A stretch of 64,000 bases of DNA from contig NZ_PYFT01000001.1 of assembly GCF_003023845.1 (NCBI RefSeq), positions 2,728,001-2,792,000 of the forward strand, in the 5' to 3' direction. The position numbers were made by a program, and so were the translations under genes. Below the pieces are notes generated by a model. The model did not search any database. It worked only from the letters and a program-made list of their open reading frames with translations, and was not told the origin of the DNA. Of the stretch, positions 23,851-32,887 are shown piece by piece (the stretch's first letter is position 1; each line of letters starts with the position of its first letter). The stretch is from Adhaeribacter arboris. Lineage in GTDB: Bacteria > Bacteroidota > Bacteroidia > Cytophagales > Hymenobacteraceae.

Positions 23851-26800
23851 TTAAAAAGTTAAAGTAAGGCCACCATTCACTACGCGCTGCACCGGATAAC
23901 TGGAACCGGAAGTATTATCTGATTCCGGGTCAAAGTCGATTAAGTCCGGGGAAATAGTGAACAGATTATAACCACTCACGAAAAAGCGCAAGGCGCTAAC
24001 TCCTATCCGGTTAATCAGGCTCGCTGGTAAATTATAGCCTAATTGCAGGGTTTTTAATCTCACATAATCGGTGTTCCGGATAAATTGGGTGTTAAATTGG
24101 GTGCGCCAGTATTCCTGTGAGCGGTTAAAGGCCCGGGGTTCACTGGCATCCGGATTAGCTTCCGTCCATCGGTTATTATAAAAATCTTGGAGAAAATTGC
24201 CGCTGTCGCCGGAGTAGGTATCGATGTAGCGAATGGCGCCCGTGGCTCCCTGAAACAATATCGATAAATCAAAGGCTCCATAAGCCAGGTTGATATCCAC
24301 GCCGCCGTTAAACCGGGGAATATTGGTTTTTTCATTCCGGACCCGGTCATTCCCGTTAATAACGCCGTCGTTATTTACATCTTTAAAAATTACATCGCCG
24401 GGCCGGGCACCTTGCCAGTGCGGGTAAGCATCTACGGCAGCCTGGTCCCGGAAAATGCCCAAAGATTGGTAAAAAAGGTCTCCATCTGGGTTATTCGGGT
24501 CGGTAGGAATAGGTTTGCCGGTAGACTGCTGATATTCCGGCCGGCCCGGTGATTCATCCCAGAAAAGGATTTTGTTTTTAGAATAACTGCCGTTTACCGA
24601 TACGTTATATCTGAACTTTTGAAGTTGGTTTTTATAACCAACATTAAACTCCACGCCGCTATTTCGTACTTTGCCGATATTTTCCTTGGGCAAGGTAATA
24701 CCGGTAGAAGAAGGTACGGAAGCATTCCGCTGCCATAATATCTGGGAACGCTTATTATTAAAATAATCGAACTCAAAATACAATTTGCTGTTAAAAAGAC
24801 CGGCTTCAAAACCAATATTAGCTTGATTGGCCACTTCCCAGGTTACGTTCTCGTTTGGAATCCTAACTTCCCGGAGCAGTTTATTTTCTTGGGTGATGCC
24901 AAAAATGTAGGTATTGGCGTTAAAGCCGTAAGAAGATAAATATTGCCATTCGTCGATGCGGTCATTACCGGTCTTGCCCCAGGATGCCCGAACTTTAAAA
25001 TTATCGACCACGGGCAACGCATTCTTCCAGAAATTTTCTTCGGATAATCGGTAGCCGGCCGAAACACCCGGGAAAAAGCCATAACGGCCTTCTTTCGGAA
25101 AAATGTACGAGCCATCATACCGCCATACAAATTCGAGGAGCAGTTTTTCGAAATAATTGTAATTAACCCGGCCAAAGTAATTTAAGCGAGCGTTTTCGTA
25201 GGCTACCCCGGTATTATCTTTATTTATATCGCCACCGGCAAACAACTCATCAATGGCCGATGAAACAAAAAACCGGCGGTAAGCGGAGAGGCTATTGCCG
25301 CGTCCCCGACGCGATTCCGAGCCAACCATAATTTTGAATGCATTCTTCTCAATGTTTTTTTCGTAGGTTATAATTCCGTTAAGCAGAATATCCTGGTTAT
25401 CTTCGGCCCATTCCTGTAACCTTGGGTCGTCGAAGCCTTTCTTGCCTTTTACCAAAATGGGTTTGCCGTTGGTGTCGTACGAACTGCCATCCCAGGAATA
25501 CAAGTACCAGGGAGTTTCCCAGCGTTTGCGAAAACGGAACGTTTTATCGAGGCTGGCATTGCCGCTAAAAGCCAGTCCTTTTACCCACGGAACTTTTACA
25601 TCTAACCGGATATTACTGTTTAAAACAAATTGCCGGGTCCGGTCGTAACCGGTAGCATCGGTACTGGTAACCGCGGGGTTATTGCCTTGTTCTACGTCCG
25701 GGCCGGGTGTGCCATCGGGCCAATAAGCGTGTTTTCCGGGGTCGGAACGCATCAGGCCCGAGAATATATTGCCACTGCCGAAATTTGGCGCATTTCGGTT
25801 TTCCATTCGGCCCGCTACATCAAACCGCAGGCTTACATTATCGGATATTACCCCATCAATGTTGCTGCGAAAATCATATTGTTTATAATCGGTAGAGCTT
25901 TTATAGTAATAGCCATCCTGAAAGCGGGAACCCATATTCAGAAAATATTTAATTCTTTCACTGCCTCCCGTAAGAGTGGCATTCAAGTAATTTTGCCGGG
26001 AACGCGGCTTTAGTACTTCTTTATACCAATCGGTATTGGGGTGACCCCAAGGGTCGGAGCCATCCTGAAATTTCTGAATATCACCCGGACTATATCGTGG
26101 TTGCCGGTTATTGTAAGAATCAATTTCATTAAGCAGGGTAGCGTATTCGGCGGCATTGGCCATTTCCGGTATGCGGGTAGGCTGGTTATAGCCTTCGTTG
26201 TAATTAAAAGTAATTTCTGGTTTGCCGGTTTTACCGCGTTTGGTGGTAATTAGTATTACCCCGTTGGCCGCTTGCGAGCCGTAAATAGCCGCCGAAGCAT
26301 CTTTCAGAACAGTAATACTTTCAATGGTATTGGGGTCGATGCGTTCTAAGGACCGGCCCGGAATACCATCTACAATTATTAAAGGATTATTATTGCCTAA
26401 GGAATTGGTACCCCGGATGCGAATATTAGAACCATCGCTACCGGGTTCGCCACTGCGTTGAACTGCCGTTATGCCAGGTAAACGTCCGACCAAGGCATTA
26501 CTCACGTTGGCTACCGGGGTTTGAGTAATTTTTTCGCCTTTCACCGAAACTACCGAACCAGTAATAGTGGCCCGCTCCTGACTACCATAACCCACCACCA
26601 AAACTTCACCGAGTTGTTTGGCATCCGGCGCAAGGGCAATATCTATCACACTTTTGCCGCTTAGTAGCACTTCTTTAGGTAAATATCCTACATAAGAAAA
26701 CACCAGCGTGCCAGTGGTATTTTCGTCCGGTACATTTAATGTAAAGATACCCTCTGGGTCTGTACTGGTGCCAATGGTAGTTCCTTTTATTACCACCGTT

Positions 26801-27321
26801 ACCCCTGGCAGACCGGCTCCGTTTTCATCCGTAACTTTTCCGGAAACAGATACATCCAAAGGATTTGAAAACTCATTTTTTATCCCAGCTGCGTTCGATG
26901 TACTCTCGGTTAAGATTCCGGAGAGACCAGCGGAAGTAGTTGCCTTATCCGTTGTGTCGGCCGATTTAGGAGCCAGAATCAGGTACGTTTCTTCATCAAT
27001 TTTTTTATATCTCAGGCCGGTTTTCTTCAGCAAGCTTCTCAGGTTTTCTTCCAGTTTCCTGCCCGGCTGAATCAAGGTTGGATTAACGTATACGTCGTTG
27101 AGCAGTTTCTCCTCGAACATAACATCTACGTGGTACTTGGTTTTTAATTGCATCAGCGCCTCCCTCAGGAGCACCGACGAGTTAGCTTGTGGGCTGGTTT
27201 GCTGGTTCTTTTGGACAGGTGGCTGCATACTAACCAAGTTTTGCGAGTAGCCAACCAGTGGGTAATGTCCATACCCTACCAGGCACATGAATACTAAACA
27301 ATATCGGGTAGACTTTCTCAT
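23851..27321 (-). CDS. SusC/RagA TonB-dependent transporter with N-terminal STN domain
   Basis: 1156 residues. After a signal region (1-30), an STN/secretin-like domain (about 55-112, KYHVDVMFEEKLLND ... KIDEETYLIL) is followed by a CarboxypepD_reg-like domain (about 152-235, VSGKVTDENGAGLPGVTVVI), the TonB-box-like EVLVVGYG, a plug domain with LIIVDGIPGRS, and a long beta-barrel ending in ...LTLTF. The STN domain marks transporters that signal to a FecR anti-sigma factor, and a FecR/sigma pair lies immediately upstream. It imports oligosaccharides across the outer membrane together with the SusD protein. Confidence 0.95.
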   Translation of the reverse strand: MRKSTRYCLVFMCLVGYGHYPLVGYSQNLVSMQPPVQKNQQTSPQANSSVLLREALMQLKTKYHVDVMFEEKLLNDVYVNPTLIQPGRKLEENLRSLLKKTGLRYKKIDEETYLILAPKSADTTDKATTSAGLSGILTESTSNAAGIKNEFSNPLDVSVSGKVTDENGAGLPGVTVVIKGTTIGTSTDPEGIFTLNVPDENTTGTLVFSYVGYLPKEVLLSGKSVIDIALAPDAKQLGEVLVVGYGSQERATITGSVVSVKGEKITQTPVANVSNALVGRLPGITAVQRSGEPGSDGSNIRIRGTNSLGNNNPLIIVDGIPGRSLERIDPNTIESITVLKDASAAIYGSQAANGVILITTKRGKTGKPEITFNYNEGYNQPTRIPEMANAAEYATLLNEIDSYNNRQPRYSPGDIQKFQDGSDPWGHPNTDWYKEVLKPRSRQNYLNATLTGGSERIKYFLNMGSRFQDGYYYKSSTDYKQYDFRSNIDGVISDNVSLRFDVAGRMENRNAPNFGSGNIFSGLMRSDPGKHAYWPDGTPGPDVEQGNNPAVTSTDATGYDRTRQFVLNSNIRLDVKVPWVKGLAFSGNASLDKTFRFRKRWETPWYLYSWDGSSYDTNGKPILVKGKKGFDDPRLQEWAEDNQDILLNGIITYEKNIEKNAFKIMVGSESRRGRGNSLSAYRRFFVSSAIDELFAGGDINKDNTGVAYENARLNYFGRVNYNYFEKLLLEFVWRYDGSYIFPKEGRYGFFPGVSAGYRLSEENFWKNALPVVDNFKVRASWGKTGNDRIDEWQYLSSYGFNANTYIFGITQENKLLREVRIPNENVTWEVANQANIGFEAGLFNSKLYFEFDYFNNKRSQILWQRNASVPSSTGITLPKENIGKVRNSGVEFNVGYKNQLQKFRYNVSVNGSYSKNKILFWDESPGRPEYQQSTGKPIPTDPNNPDGDLFYQSLGIFRDQAAVDAYPHWQGARPGDVIFKDVNNDGVINGNDRVRNEKTNIPRFNGGVDINLAYGAFDLSILFQGATGAIRYIDTYSGDSGNFLQDFYNNRWTEANPDASEPRAFNRSQEYWRTQFNTQFIRNTDYVRLKTLQLGYNLPASLINRIGVSALRFFVSGYNLFTISPDLIDFDPESDNTSGSSYPVQRVVNGGLTLTF

Positions 27322-27379
27322 AAGTAAAACGCAATTAATAGGTTAACTCTATAAAAAGGTAAGCGTATGCGGAATAGAC

Positions 27380-27397
27380 GTGGCGTACTTGCGCCAC
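27380..27397 (-). promoter_or_regulatory. Small GC-rich hairpin in the susC leader
   Basis: GTGGCG and CGCCAC pair across 6 nt, about 60-75 bp before the SusC start. It is the only GC-rich structure in the leader. Role unknown; it could be a binding site or mRNA structure. Confidence 0.35.
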
Positions 27398-27425
27398 AGT
27401 AATCTGAATAAAATGAGACTTATAA

Positions 27426-27450
27426 GGTTCAAGCCACAAAAGCTTGAACC
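27426..27450 (-). terminator. Hairpin between fecR and susC
   Basis: GGTTCAAGC (27426-27434) and GCTTGAACC (27442-27450) form a 9-bp stem 67 bp after the fecR stop. No strong T-run follows on the minus strand, so it may be a weak terminator or attenuator separating sigma/fecR from susCD. Confidence 0.5.
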
Positions 27451-27516
27451 AGGATTATTTTATTAGAATGGTGTTCCCTCCTAACTCCTTTAGGAGAGTA
27501 TTAAAACTTTTTTAAA

Positions 27517-28560
27517 TTAAGGCTGCGCGGTTACGGGTTCGGTAAGCTGATAAGTAGATTTATCTACTAAAACTAATTGCAAGTCCAGCATTTCGGAAAG
27601 CGATTGCAGAAGCGATTCGGGTTTAGTTACTTTAAAAGTTCCGCCAAAGGTGCGATTGGCCACCAAAGAATCCGGTATAATTAACTTAATTCCAAAACTT
27701 TCTTCCAAAATAGCCGCAATTTCCCGTACCGACGTATTGTCGAAAATAAACCGTTTTTCTTCCCAAGCCTGATGCGCCAGCAACGATTGTTTATGTTTCA
27801 GTTGTAACTTGCCACCCGAATTAATGGTAACCACATCGCCGGGCCGGATAGCCAAAGGAGTTTTAAGCCCACTTTTAGGTGACCGCAACCGTACTTTCCC
27901 TTGGTTGAGCACTACTTTACTGCCTCTTTTCCGGCTGAACACCACAAATTCGGTCCCTAGTACTTCTACCTCTAGTTGCTCAGGAGTCCGAACGATGAAT
28001 TTCTGGTGACTTTTTGTGTGTACTATTTTAAATTTTGCTTCGCCACTTAGTAAAACCTCCCGGCTCTTGCTTCCAAACCCAAACCTTGGAACTCTCAGGC
28101 TTGAATTAGCATTCATGACTACCCGGCTGCCGTCGGGGAGCGCCAAGGTTTTTACTTCTCCGTAGGCAGTCCGGTATTCGGTATTTAAAATTTGGTCTTT
28201 TTGTACCCAAAGCGTAGCAAAAGAAATTAGCAGAAAAACCACGCTGGCGGCAGCATACCCGTATCTAAAGCTCCGAATAGAGCTAAGAAAGGGCAATACC
28301 TTGGTAAAGTCTGTATTGGAAGTTGTGCAATTTTTACTGCCTGTGCCAGCTTCCTGTATCCGAAATAATAATTTTTGGTAAGCTTCTCCCGTGTCGGGGG
28401 TTAGTTGCAGGTTCTCATTCTCCCATTCTTCGGTCCATTGATAATACAATTCTTGGTTAGCTTCTTCTTCCAGCCACTTTTGTATAAGCGCCCGCTGCAT
28501 GAGAGTCGCTTTTCCCTCAAAAAAATTAAACAATGTATGTTTATCAATTTCCGCTTTCAT
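27517..28560 (-). CDS. FecR-family anti-sigma factor
   Basis: 347 residues. A cytoplasmic N-terminal region (1-95) with acidic, Trp-rich helices (YYQWTEEWENENLQL) precedes a single membrane segment (about 101-119). The periplasmic part has the FecR domain (about 130-230, GEVKTLALPDGSRVVMNANSSL) and a C-terminal DUF4974 domain (about 268-340, FIFDNTSVREIAAILEESF). It should hold the adjacent ECF sigma factor until the STN domain of the transporter signals substrate. It starts 44 bp after the sigma gene, same strand. Confidence 0.93.
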   Translation of the reverse strand: MKAEIDKHTLFNFFEGKATLMQRALIQKWLEEEANQELYYQWTEEWENENLQLTPDTGEAYQKLLFRIQEAGTGSKNCTTSNTDFTKVLPFLSSIRSFRYGYAAASVVFLLISFATLWVQKDQILNTEYRTAYGEVKTLALPDGSRVVMNANSSLRVPRFGFGSKSREVLLSGEAKFKIVHTKSHQKFIVRTPEQLEVEVLGTEFVVFSRKRGSKVVLNQGKVRLRSPKSGLKTPLAIRPGDVVTINSGGKLQLKHKQSLLAHQAWEEKRFIFDNTSVREIAAILEESFGIKLIIPDSLVANRTFGGTFKVTKPESLLQSLSEMLDLQLVLVDKSTYQLTEPVTAQP

Positions 28561-28604
28561 AGTTTAATAAAATGTATGCCCTCTCCAAGGTCATCAGTAT
28601 AGAA

Positions 28605-29324
28605 TCAATGCTCGGCCATCATCAGAACCTGCACCATCCCGACCAGAGTCAGAAAGGCATCTTTCTTTAAGATTTTCCGGAGAATGTGGAGTACCCGAGT
28701 GATATGACCTTCCACGGTTTTAACAGAAATCTCTAATTTATCCGCGATTAAAGCGTTTTTCATGCCTTCAAACCGGCTCATTATAAACACCTTCTGGCTT
28801 TGCGGCGAGACCTCCTTAATCAGCTTATCAATTTTCAGGTAAAGTTCGTTGTACTGCAGCATCTCGTCGGGCAAGGCTTTTTTATCTAAAGGGTCATTTT
28901 CGTAAATATCTACTTTAGGCCTTTTATGAAACCCCGACCGCAAATAAGACAAAGCCTGGTTACGAGCTGCCACGAACAAATAAGCCCGGTAAGAGGTGTG
29001 GTTCTTTTGGTATAATTGATGTTCCCAAAAACTAAAAAACACATCGGCTACCAAATCTTCGGCTATGTCCCGGGATAAAGTAATACGGGCCACATGGCTG
29101 CACAAGGGCCGGTAATACCTTCTGAAAAGCATTTCGTATCCAGCTGCCGGGCTGTTTTCAAAGGCTTTCCGGATGAACAATTCGCTATCATTCAAATTAG
29201 TAGGAACCACCTCTTCTTTCCTATCCGACACAGAAATAGGATTATAGCAGTCCTCTGAATTCAGCTTGTCACTTGCAAACATAATGTTATCCGAACAGTT
29301 ATCAGTAAGACGCAACAGGTTCAA
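28605..29324 (-). CDS. ECF RNA polymerase sigma-70 factor
   Basis: 239 residues. Sigma region 2 lies at about 60-125 (YEMLFRRYYRPLCSHVARIT ... AEDLVADVFFSFWEH) and region 4 at about 160-215 with the helix-turn-helix ALIADKLEISVKTVEGHITR. This is the Bacteroidetes family-1 type paired with FecR and SusCD. The annotated ATG gives a long N-terminal tail of about 48 residues; an internal ATG (residue 15, position 29282) is also plausible. It probably drives its own operon and susCD. Confidence 0.92.
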   Translation of the reverse strand: MNLLRLTDNCSDNIMFASDKLNSEDCYNPISVSDRKEEVVPTNLNDSELFIRKAFENSPAAGYEMLFRRYYRPLCSHVARITLSRDIAEDLVADVFFSFWEHQLYQKNHTSYRAYLFVAARNQALSYLRSGFHKRPKVDIYENDPLDKKALPDEMLQYNELYLKIDKLIKEVSPQSQKVFIMSRFEGMKNALIADKLEISVKTVEGHITRVLHILRKILKKDAFLTLVGMVQVLMMAEH

Positions 29325-30005
29325 TTTACCCTTGGTCTTTTGATAAAATTTATTGAAAAAAAATATCCAGATGATTGTCGTTTATCAAAAAACTTCAATT
29401 ATCGGGTTCTAGTTTGATGATTGTGGCAAAAGGAGGCGGAAGAATAAATTCCATTTAAGGTCATATCAGCAACTGGTTTAAGGTAATAAAGCTAAATCCT
29501 GTTATTTTTATAAATCAATATTTATTCAATACAAAAAACTGCAGTTGAATGCTGTATCTACCTCTTTTATGGAATTAAGTAAAATCAATTTGGTGTTAAT
29601 TCCCGATTTAAAAGATAATGGTGTAGTGTGAATGCAAATAAATAAGAGGACAGAAATAAGTTCAAGTATTCTGTCCTTCAGGAGAAAACTATTCTGCTTC
29701 ATAGCTAAATAGTTTCCTCCTGAAGGACGTAAAAAATTATCTTTCTCTATTGTAATTTAATTTTGGCCAATTGCTTATTATAGTTTAGTTTACAGTTACC
29801 CCTAAGTAAAATTATCTAATTCTCCATTTAATCTATTTCCAAGGTAGACTTCGGTATCCTCCATACTAAATTATTTACCGACTATATGCCCACCTCTTTC
29901 TGGGATGTCTATGCAAATGCCAAATCAGCCAAAGAGCGAATGAAAACTCATTAGATTGGTTATAAACTTTAAGTTTTCAAGATTGAAATCTTTACATAAT
30001 TTAAA
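29325..30005. other. Intergenic region of 680 bp
   Basis: Holds the promoter side of the sigma gene and the 3' side of the dehydrogenase gene. A strong hairpin lies at 29673-29728. A 40-codon open stretch at 29832-29954 (+) reads SISKVDFGILHTKLF ... AKERMKTH; it looks mildly protein-like but has no good start and may be a remnant. Confidence 0.5.
29673..29728. terminator. Long hairpin, relative of the one at 11089
   Basis: GTCCTTCAGGAG (29673-29684) pairs with CTCCTGAAGGAC (29717-29728), and inside it AAACTATT with AATAGTTT, making about 20 bp with one mismatch. The reverse complement has the same inner words (GAAACTATTTAGCT...GCAG) as the 11089 hairpin but other outer arms. It lies past the end of the 30006 gene and may end that transcript. 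Confidence 0.55.
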
Positions 30006-32789
30006 TTATTTATAAGCGGTATCGGATGGCAGGAAATAAACCCAATTGAGGCTTAGGTATTTGTTCCCTTGGTCAGGTGGGAAATTCGTTGCGACTACAT
30101 AGAGCGAATGTTTGCCGATCAAAGGTTTAATCCGGAGGGTTTGTTCTTTCCAATCCGTAATCAGATTGGTGATATTTCCCCCAGGGGTTTCGTTGGGTTG
30201 TAAATCAAGGGCACCTATTTCGATGCCACTAGGTTTATCTAGCCGGAAAGATAAACGGCAAGTAAAAGAAGTAGAAAAAGCTATCTTCAGGTTTTCAATA
30301 GTCGTCAGATCCAGGTTTTGGAAAGAGATATAGCTATTGTCAGCGGGAAAACGAATATAGGCATTGTTGTAGCGGATGGCAGCCTGATTCTCATCACAAT
30401 AGATGGCTTTTACCTTGGCATTGCGTAAGGCCTGCGTGATTTGCCCCACCTGAGGTGGGGTATTCCCAAAACCTTTGTCCTGGTACATGCTCCGGAAAAT
30501 ATATAATCCTTCCGCCTTATTATCTGGTTTAAATATACCCTGCATAGGTAACCGGTTTTTTGCTTCCTGATTCATTTTAACAGCCAGGATATATTTAACC
30601 ATTTGGGAAACTTCTTTGTCCGTGAGTTGGGGGTGGGCCGACATGGCTGCTTCGCCCCAATTGCCATTACCACCTTTAATAACTTTTTGCGTTAAAGCGC
30701 TGATGCTTTTGTCCTCTTCGGGGTAGCGGTTGGCAATTTGTACCCACGAGGGGCCAATGGACTTTGTTTTTTCCTGATGACATCCCAGGCAGTCGCTTTG
30801 CTTAATTAATTGTTGACCGGGATGCAGATAAATGGAGGTGGGTTTTTCCTGATTCTGAGCCAGAAAGGTTAGGTCCGTTCCCATATCGGCCAAATCTACC
30901 GTCGTTAATACTTCCTGAGGAGCAATTTTTCCAGTACCCAAACTGCCGTCCTCCTTGTCTTTCACTTTCACCTGGTAGCGAACAGGCATCTGATTCCAGT
31001 AAAAACTCTGATTACCGGCAAAGTTGATGGTTACTTCCGGTTGCTCATTCCCTGCCTCAATTTTAATTTCCTGGGTAGAACTCTCACCTTGGTTATCGGT
31101 TACTTTTAAAGAAATTCGGAAGCTGCCAGGGCGATCGAACTGATATTTTGTTTCGGAACCTGCTGCAAGGGATTTTTCCGAGTCCAGTAGTTGCCATTCA
31201 TACGTCAGCTTATCGTTTTTATCATAATCAAATGATTCTGCTCCCGAGAAAGAAACAGTCAGGGGCACCGCGCCCGCCGTTTTGCTGGCCTTAATTTTAG
31301 CTACTGGCGGTCGGTTACCTTCGATGTAATCAATCCGGACGAGGCGGGAATTCTGATTTTGGGCAAACCAACCGGTACCATATTCCAGCACGTAGAGCGC
31401 TCCATCCGGCCCAAACTCTAAATCTATCGGATGGTCGAATTTTGCGGTCGGCATAAACCGTTCAATATCTTTGATGTTACCGGCTTCATCCAGAGTTACT
31501 ACATTTATCCAGTCGCGCAGCCACTCGGCGATAAACCACTTGCCATTGTAATAATCCGGAAATTTACGCGGCGTTTTCACCCAGGCAGGTGTTTGCTGGT
31601 AATTTTTGCTGTAATAAAAGGGTCCGGCAATCGGGCTTTTGCCGCCCGTACCTAAATTTTTGAATTCTTTCGATTCGTCGTAAGAATACCAGATTAACGC
31701 GCCCACAGCCGGTGGCAACTCCTGTGATCCGGTATTGTTGGGCGAATTATTAATGGGTTTTAGTGGGTTAAAAAACAGGCCTGTTTTCTCGGTAGCAAAG
31801 TCGAAGTCCGCGTAGGGTTGGTTGTTGCCGGCAAAATAAGGCCAACCGAAAAAGCCGGGTTGTTTGGCCTGGTGCCATTCGTCGTAGCTGATGGGCCCAC
31901 GGGCCGGATTATCAATGGTATTCTGGCCAACATCGCCCCAGTACAACCAACCGGTTTTGGCATCAATAGCAATCCGGTAAGGATTGCGCACACCCATGGC
32001 GTAAATTTCGGGCCGTGTTTTAGGCGTATTTACCGGAAACAAGTTTCCTTCGGGTATGGTGTACGTACCATCCGGTTCGGGTTTAATGCGCAGTATTTTG
32101 CCGCGTAAATCATTAGTGTTACCGGCGGTTCGTTGCGCATCCCAGAACTCCCGGCCTTTTCTTTCGTCGATGGAGTTGTAATAACCCGGATTGTGCGGAT
32201 TGGTATTGTCGCCGAGGGCAATGTATAAGTTCTTATCCGGTCCAAAAGCCAGCGAACCCGCCGAATGACAGCATTCCTGACGTTGCGTCGGAATCTCCAG
32301 CAATACTTTTTCGGACTTTACGTCTAAGGTGCCATTGGCAAAATTAAACCGCGACACCCGCTGTACAGCTTTATCCCCTACCGGAGAATAGAAAAAATAA
32401 ATAAAATGATTTAGCGCATAATCCGGGTCTAAAGCCAGACCTAATAAACCATCTTCCAAATCGTGGAAAACGGGTAGATTAGTTACTAGCCGCAGTTTAT
32501 TTTCTTTGGCGTCAAACAGCTTGATTCCCCCGGTCCTTTCAATTAGCAATACATCCCCTTCTGGCAAAATCTGCAGTTCCAGGGGTTCATTTAAATTAGA
32601 AGCCAGTTCTATTTTCTGAAAACGTTCCGGGTCGGGTACTATTGGCTGGGTTGGTGCTTTGGTTTCGGAAGAGGTTTTGCTGTTTACTGCTTTATTCGCA
32701 CTGGTACCTGTACAAGAAGAAAAACCTAATGCAATAGCTAAACAGATAAATAATAGTGAAATTTTAAAGGCTCCGAATAAAACCTGCAT
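30006..32789 (-). CDS. Lipoprotein PQQ-type sugar dehydrogenase with PKD, cytochrome c and CBM-like domains
   Basis: 927 residues. Lipobox Cys at C26 (GFSSCTGTS). Domains in order: six-bladed glucose/sorbosone dehydrogenase-like propeller (about 60-490, with LLIERTGGIKLFD, GLLGLALDPDY and MGVRNPYRIAIDAKTGWLYWGDVG segments), a PKD domain (about 497-580, PLTVSFSGAESFDYD), a linker domain, a class I cytochrome c domain with heme motif CLGCH (667-671), and a C-terminal carbohydrate-binding beta domain (about 770-925). It should oxidise a sugar at the outer face and pass electrons through the fused heme domain. First of the minus-strand series leading away from the sigma operon; hairpin after its end. 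Confidence 0.85.
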   Translation of the reverse strand: MQVLFGAFKISLLFICLAIALGFSSCTGTSANKAVNSKTSSETKAPTQPIVPDPERFQKIELASNLNEPLELQILPEGDVLLIERTGGIKLFDAKENKLRLVTNLPVFHDLEDGLLGLALDPDYALNHFIYFFYSPVGDKAVQRVSRFNFANGTLDVKSEKVLLEIPTQRQECCHSAGSLAFGPDKNLYIALGDNTNPHNPGYYNSIDERKGREFWDAQRTAGNTNDLRGKILRIKPEPDGTYTIPEGNLFPVNTPKTRPEIYAMGVRNPYRIAIDAKTGWLYWGDVGQNTIDNPARGPISYDEWHQAKQPGFFGWPYFAGNNQPYADFDFATEKTGLFFNPLKPINNSPNNTGSQELPPAVGALIWYSYDESKEFKNLGTGGKSPIAGPFYYSKNYQQTPAWVKTPRKFPDYYNGKWFIAEWLRDWINVVTLDEAGNIKDIERFMPTAKFDHPIDLEFGPDGALYVLEYGTGWFAQNQNSRLVRIDYIEGNRPPVAKIKASKTAGAVPLTVSFSGAESFDYDKNDKLTYEWQLLDSEKSLAAGSETKYQFDRPGSFRISLKVTDNQGESSTQEIKIEAGNEQPEVTINFAGNQSFYWNQMPVRYQVKVKDKEDGSLGTGKIAPQEVLTTVDLADMGTDLTFLAQNQEKPTSIYLHPGQQLIKQSDCLGCHQEKTKSIGPSWVQIANRYPEEDKSISALTQKVIKGGNGNWGEAAMSAHPQLTDKEVSQMVKYILAVKMNQEAKNRLPMQGIFKPDNKAEGLYIFRSMYQDKGFGNTPPQVGQITQALRNAKVKAIYCDENQAAIRYNNAYIRFPADNSYISFQNLDLTTIENLKIAFSTSFTCRLSFRLDKPSGIEIGALDLQPNETPGGNITNLITDWKEQTLRIKPLIGKHSLYVVATNFPPDQGNKYLSLNWVYFLPSDTAYK

Positions 32790-32887
32790 AAACTCAAAAT
32801 TTTTATTTTTAAAGTATTTGTAACTAGTACCAACGATTACCTGCCTTATGCCGATTTAAAGTTAGAAAAGACAAAAATTTTGTTCCT

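Noticed and set aside
29832-29954. 40-codon open stretch ending AKERMKTH
   Set aside because: Protein-like but short, without a good start; could be a remnant, not supported as a gene.
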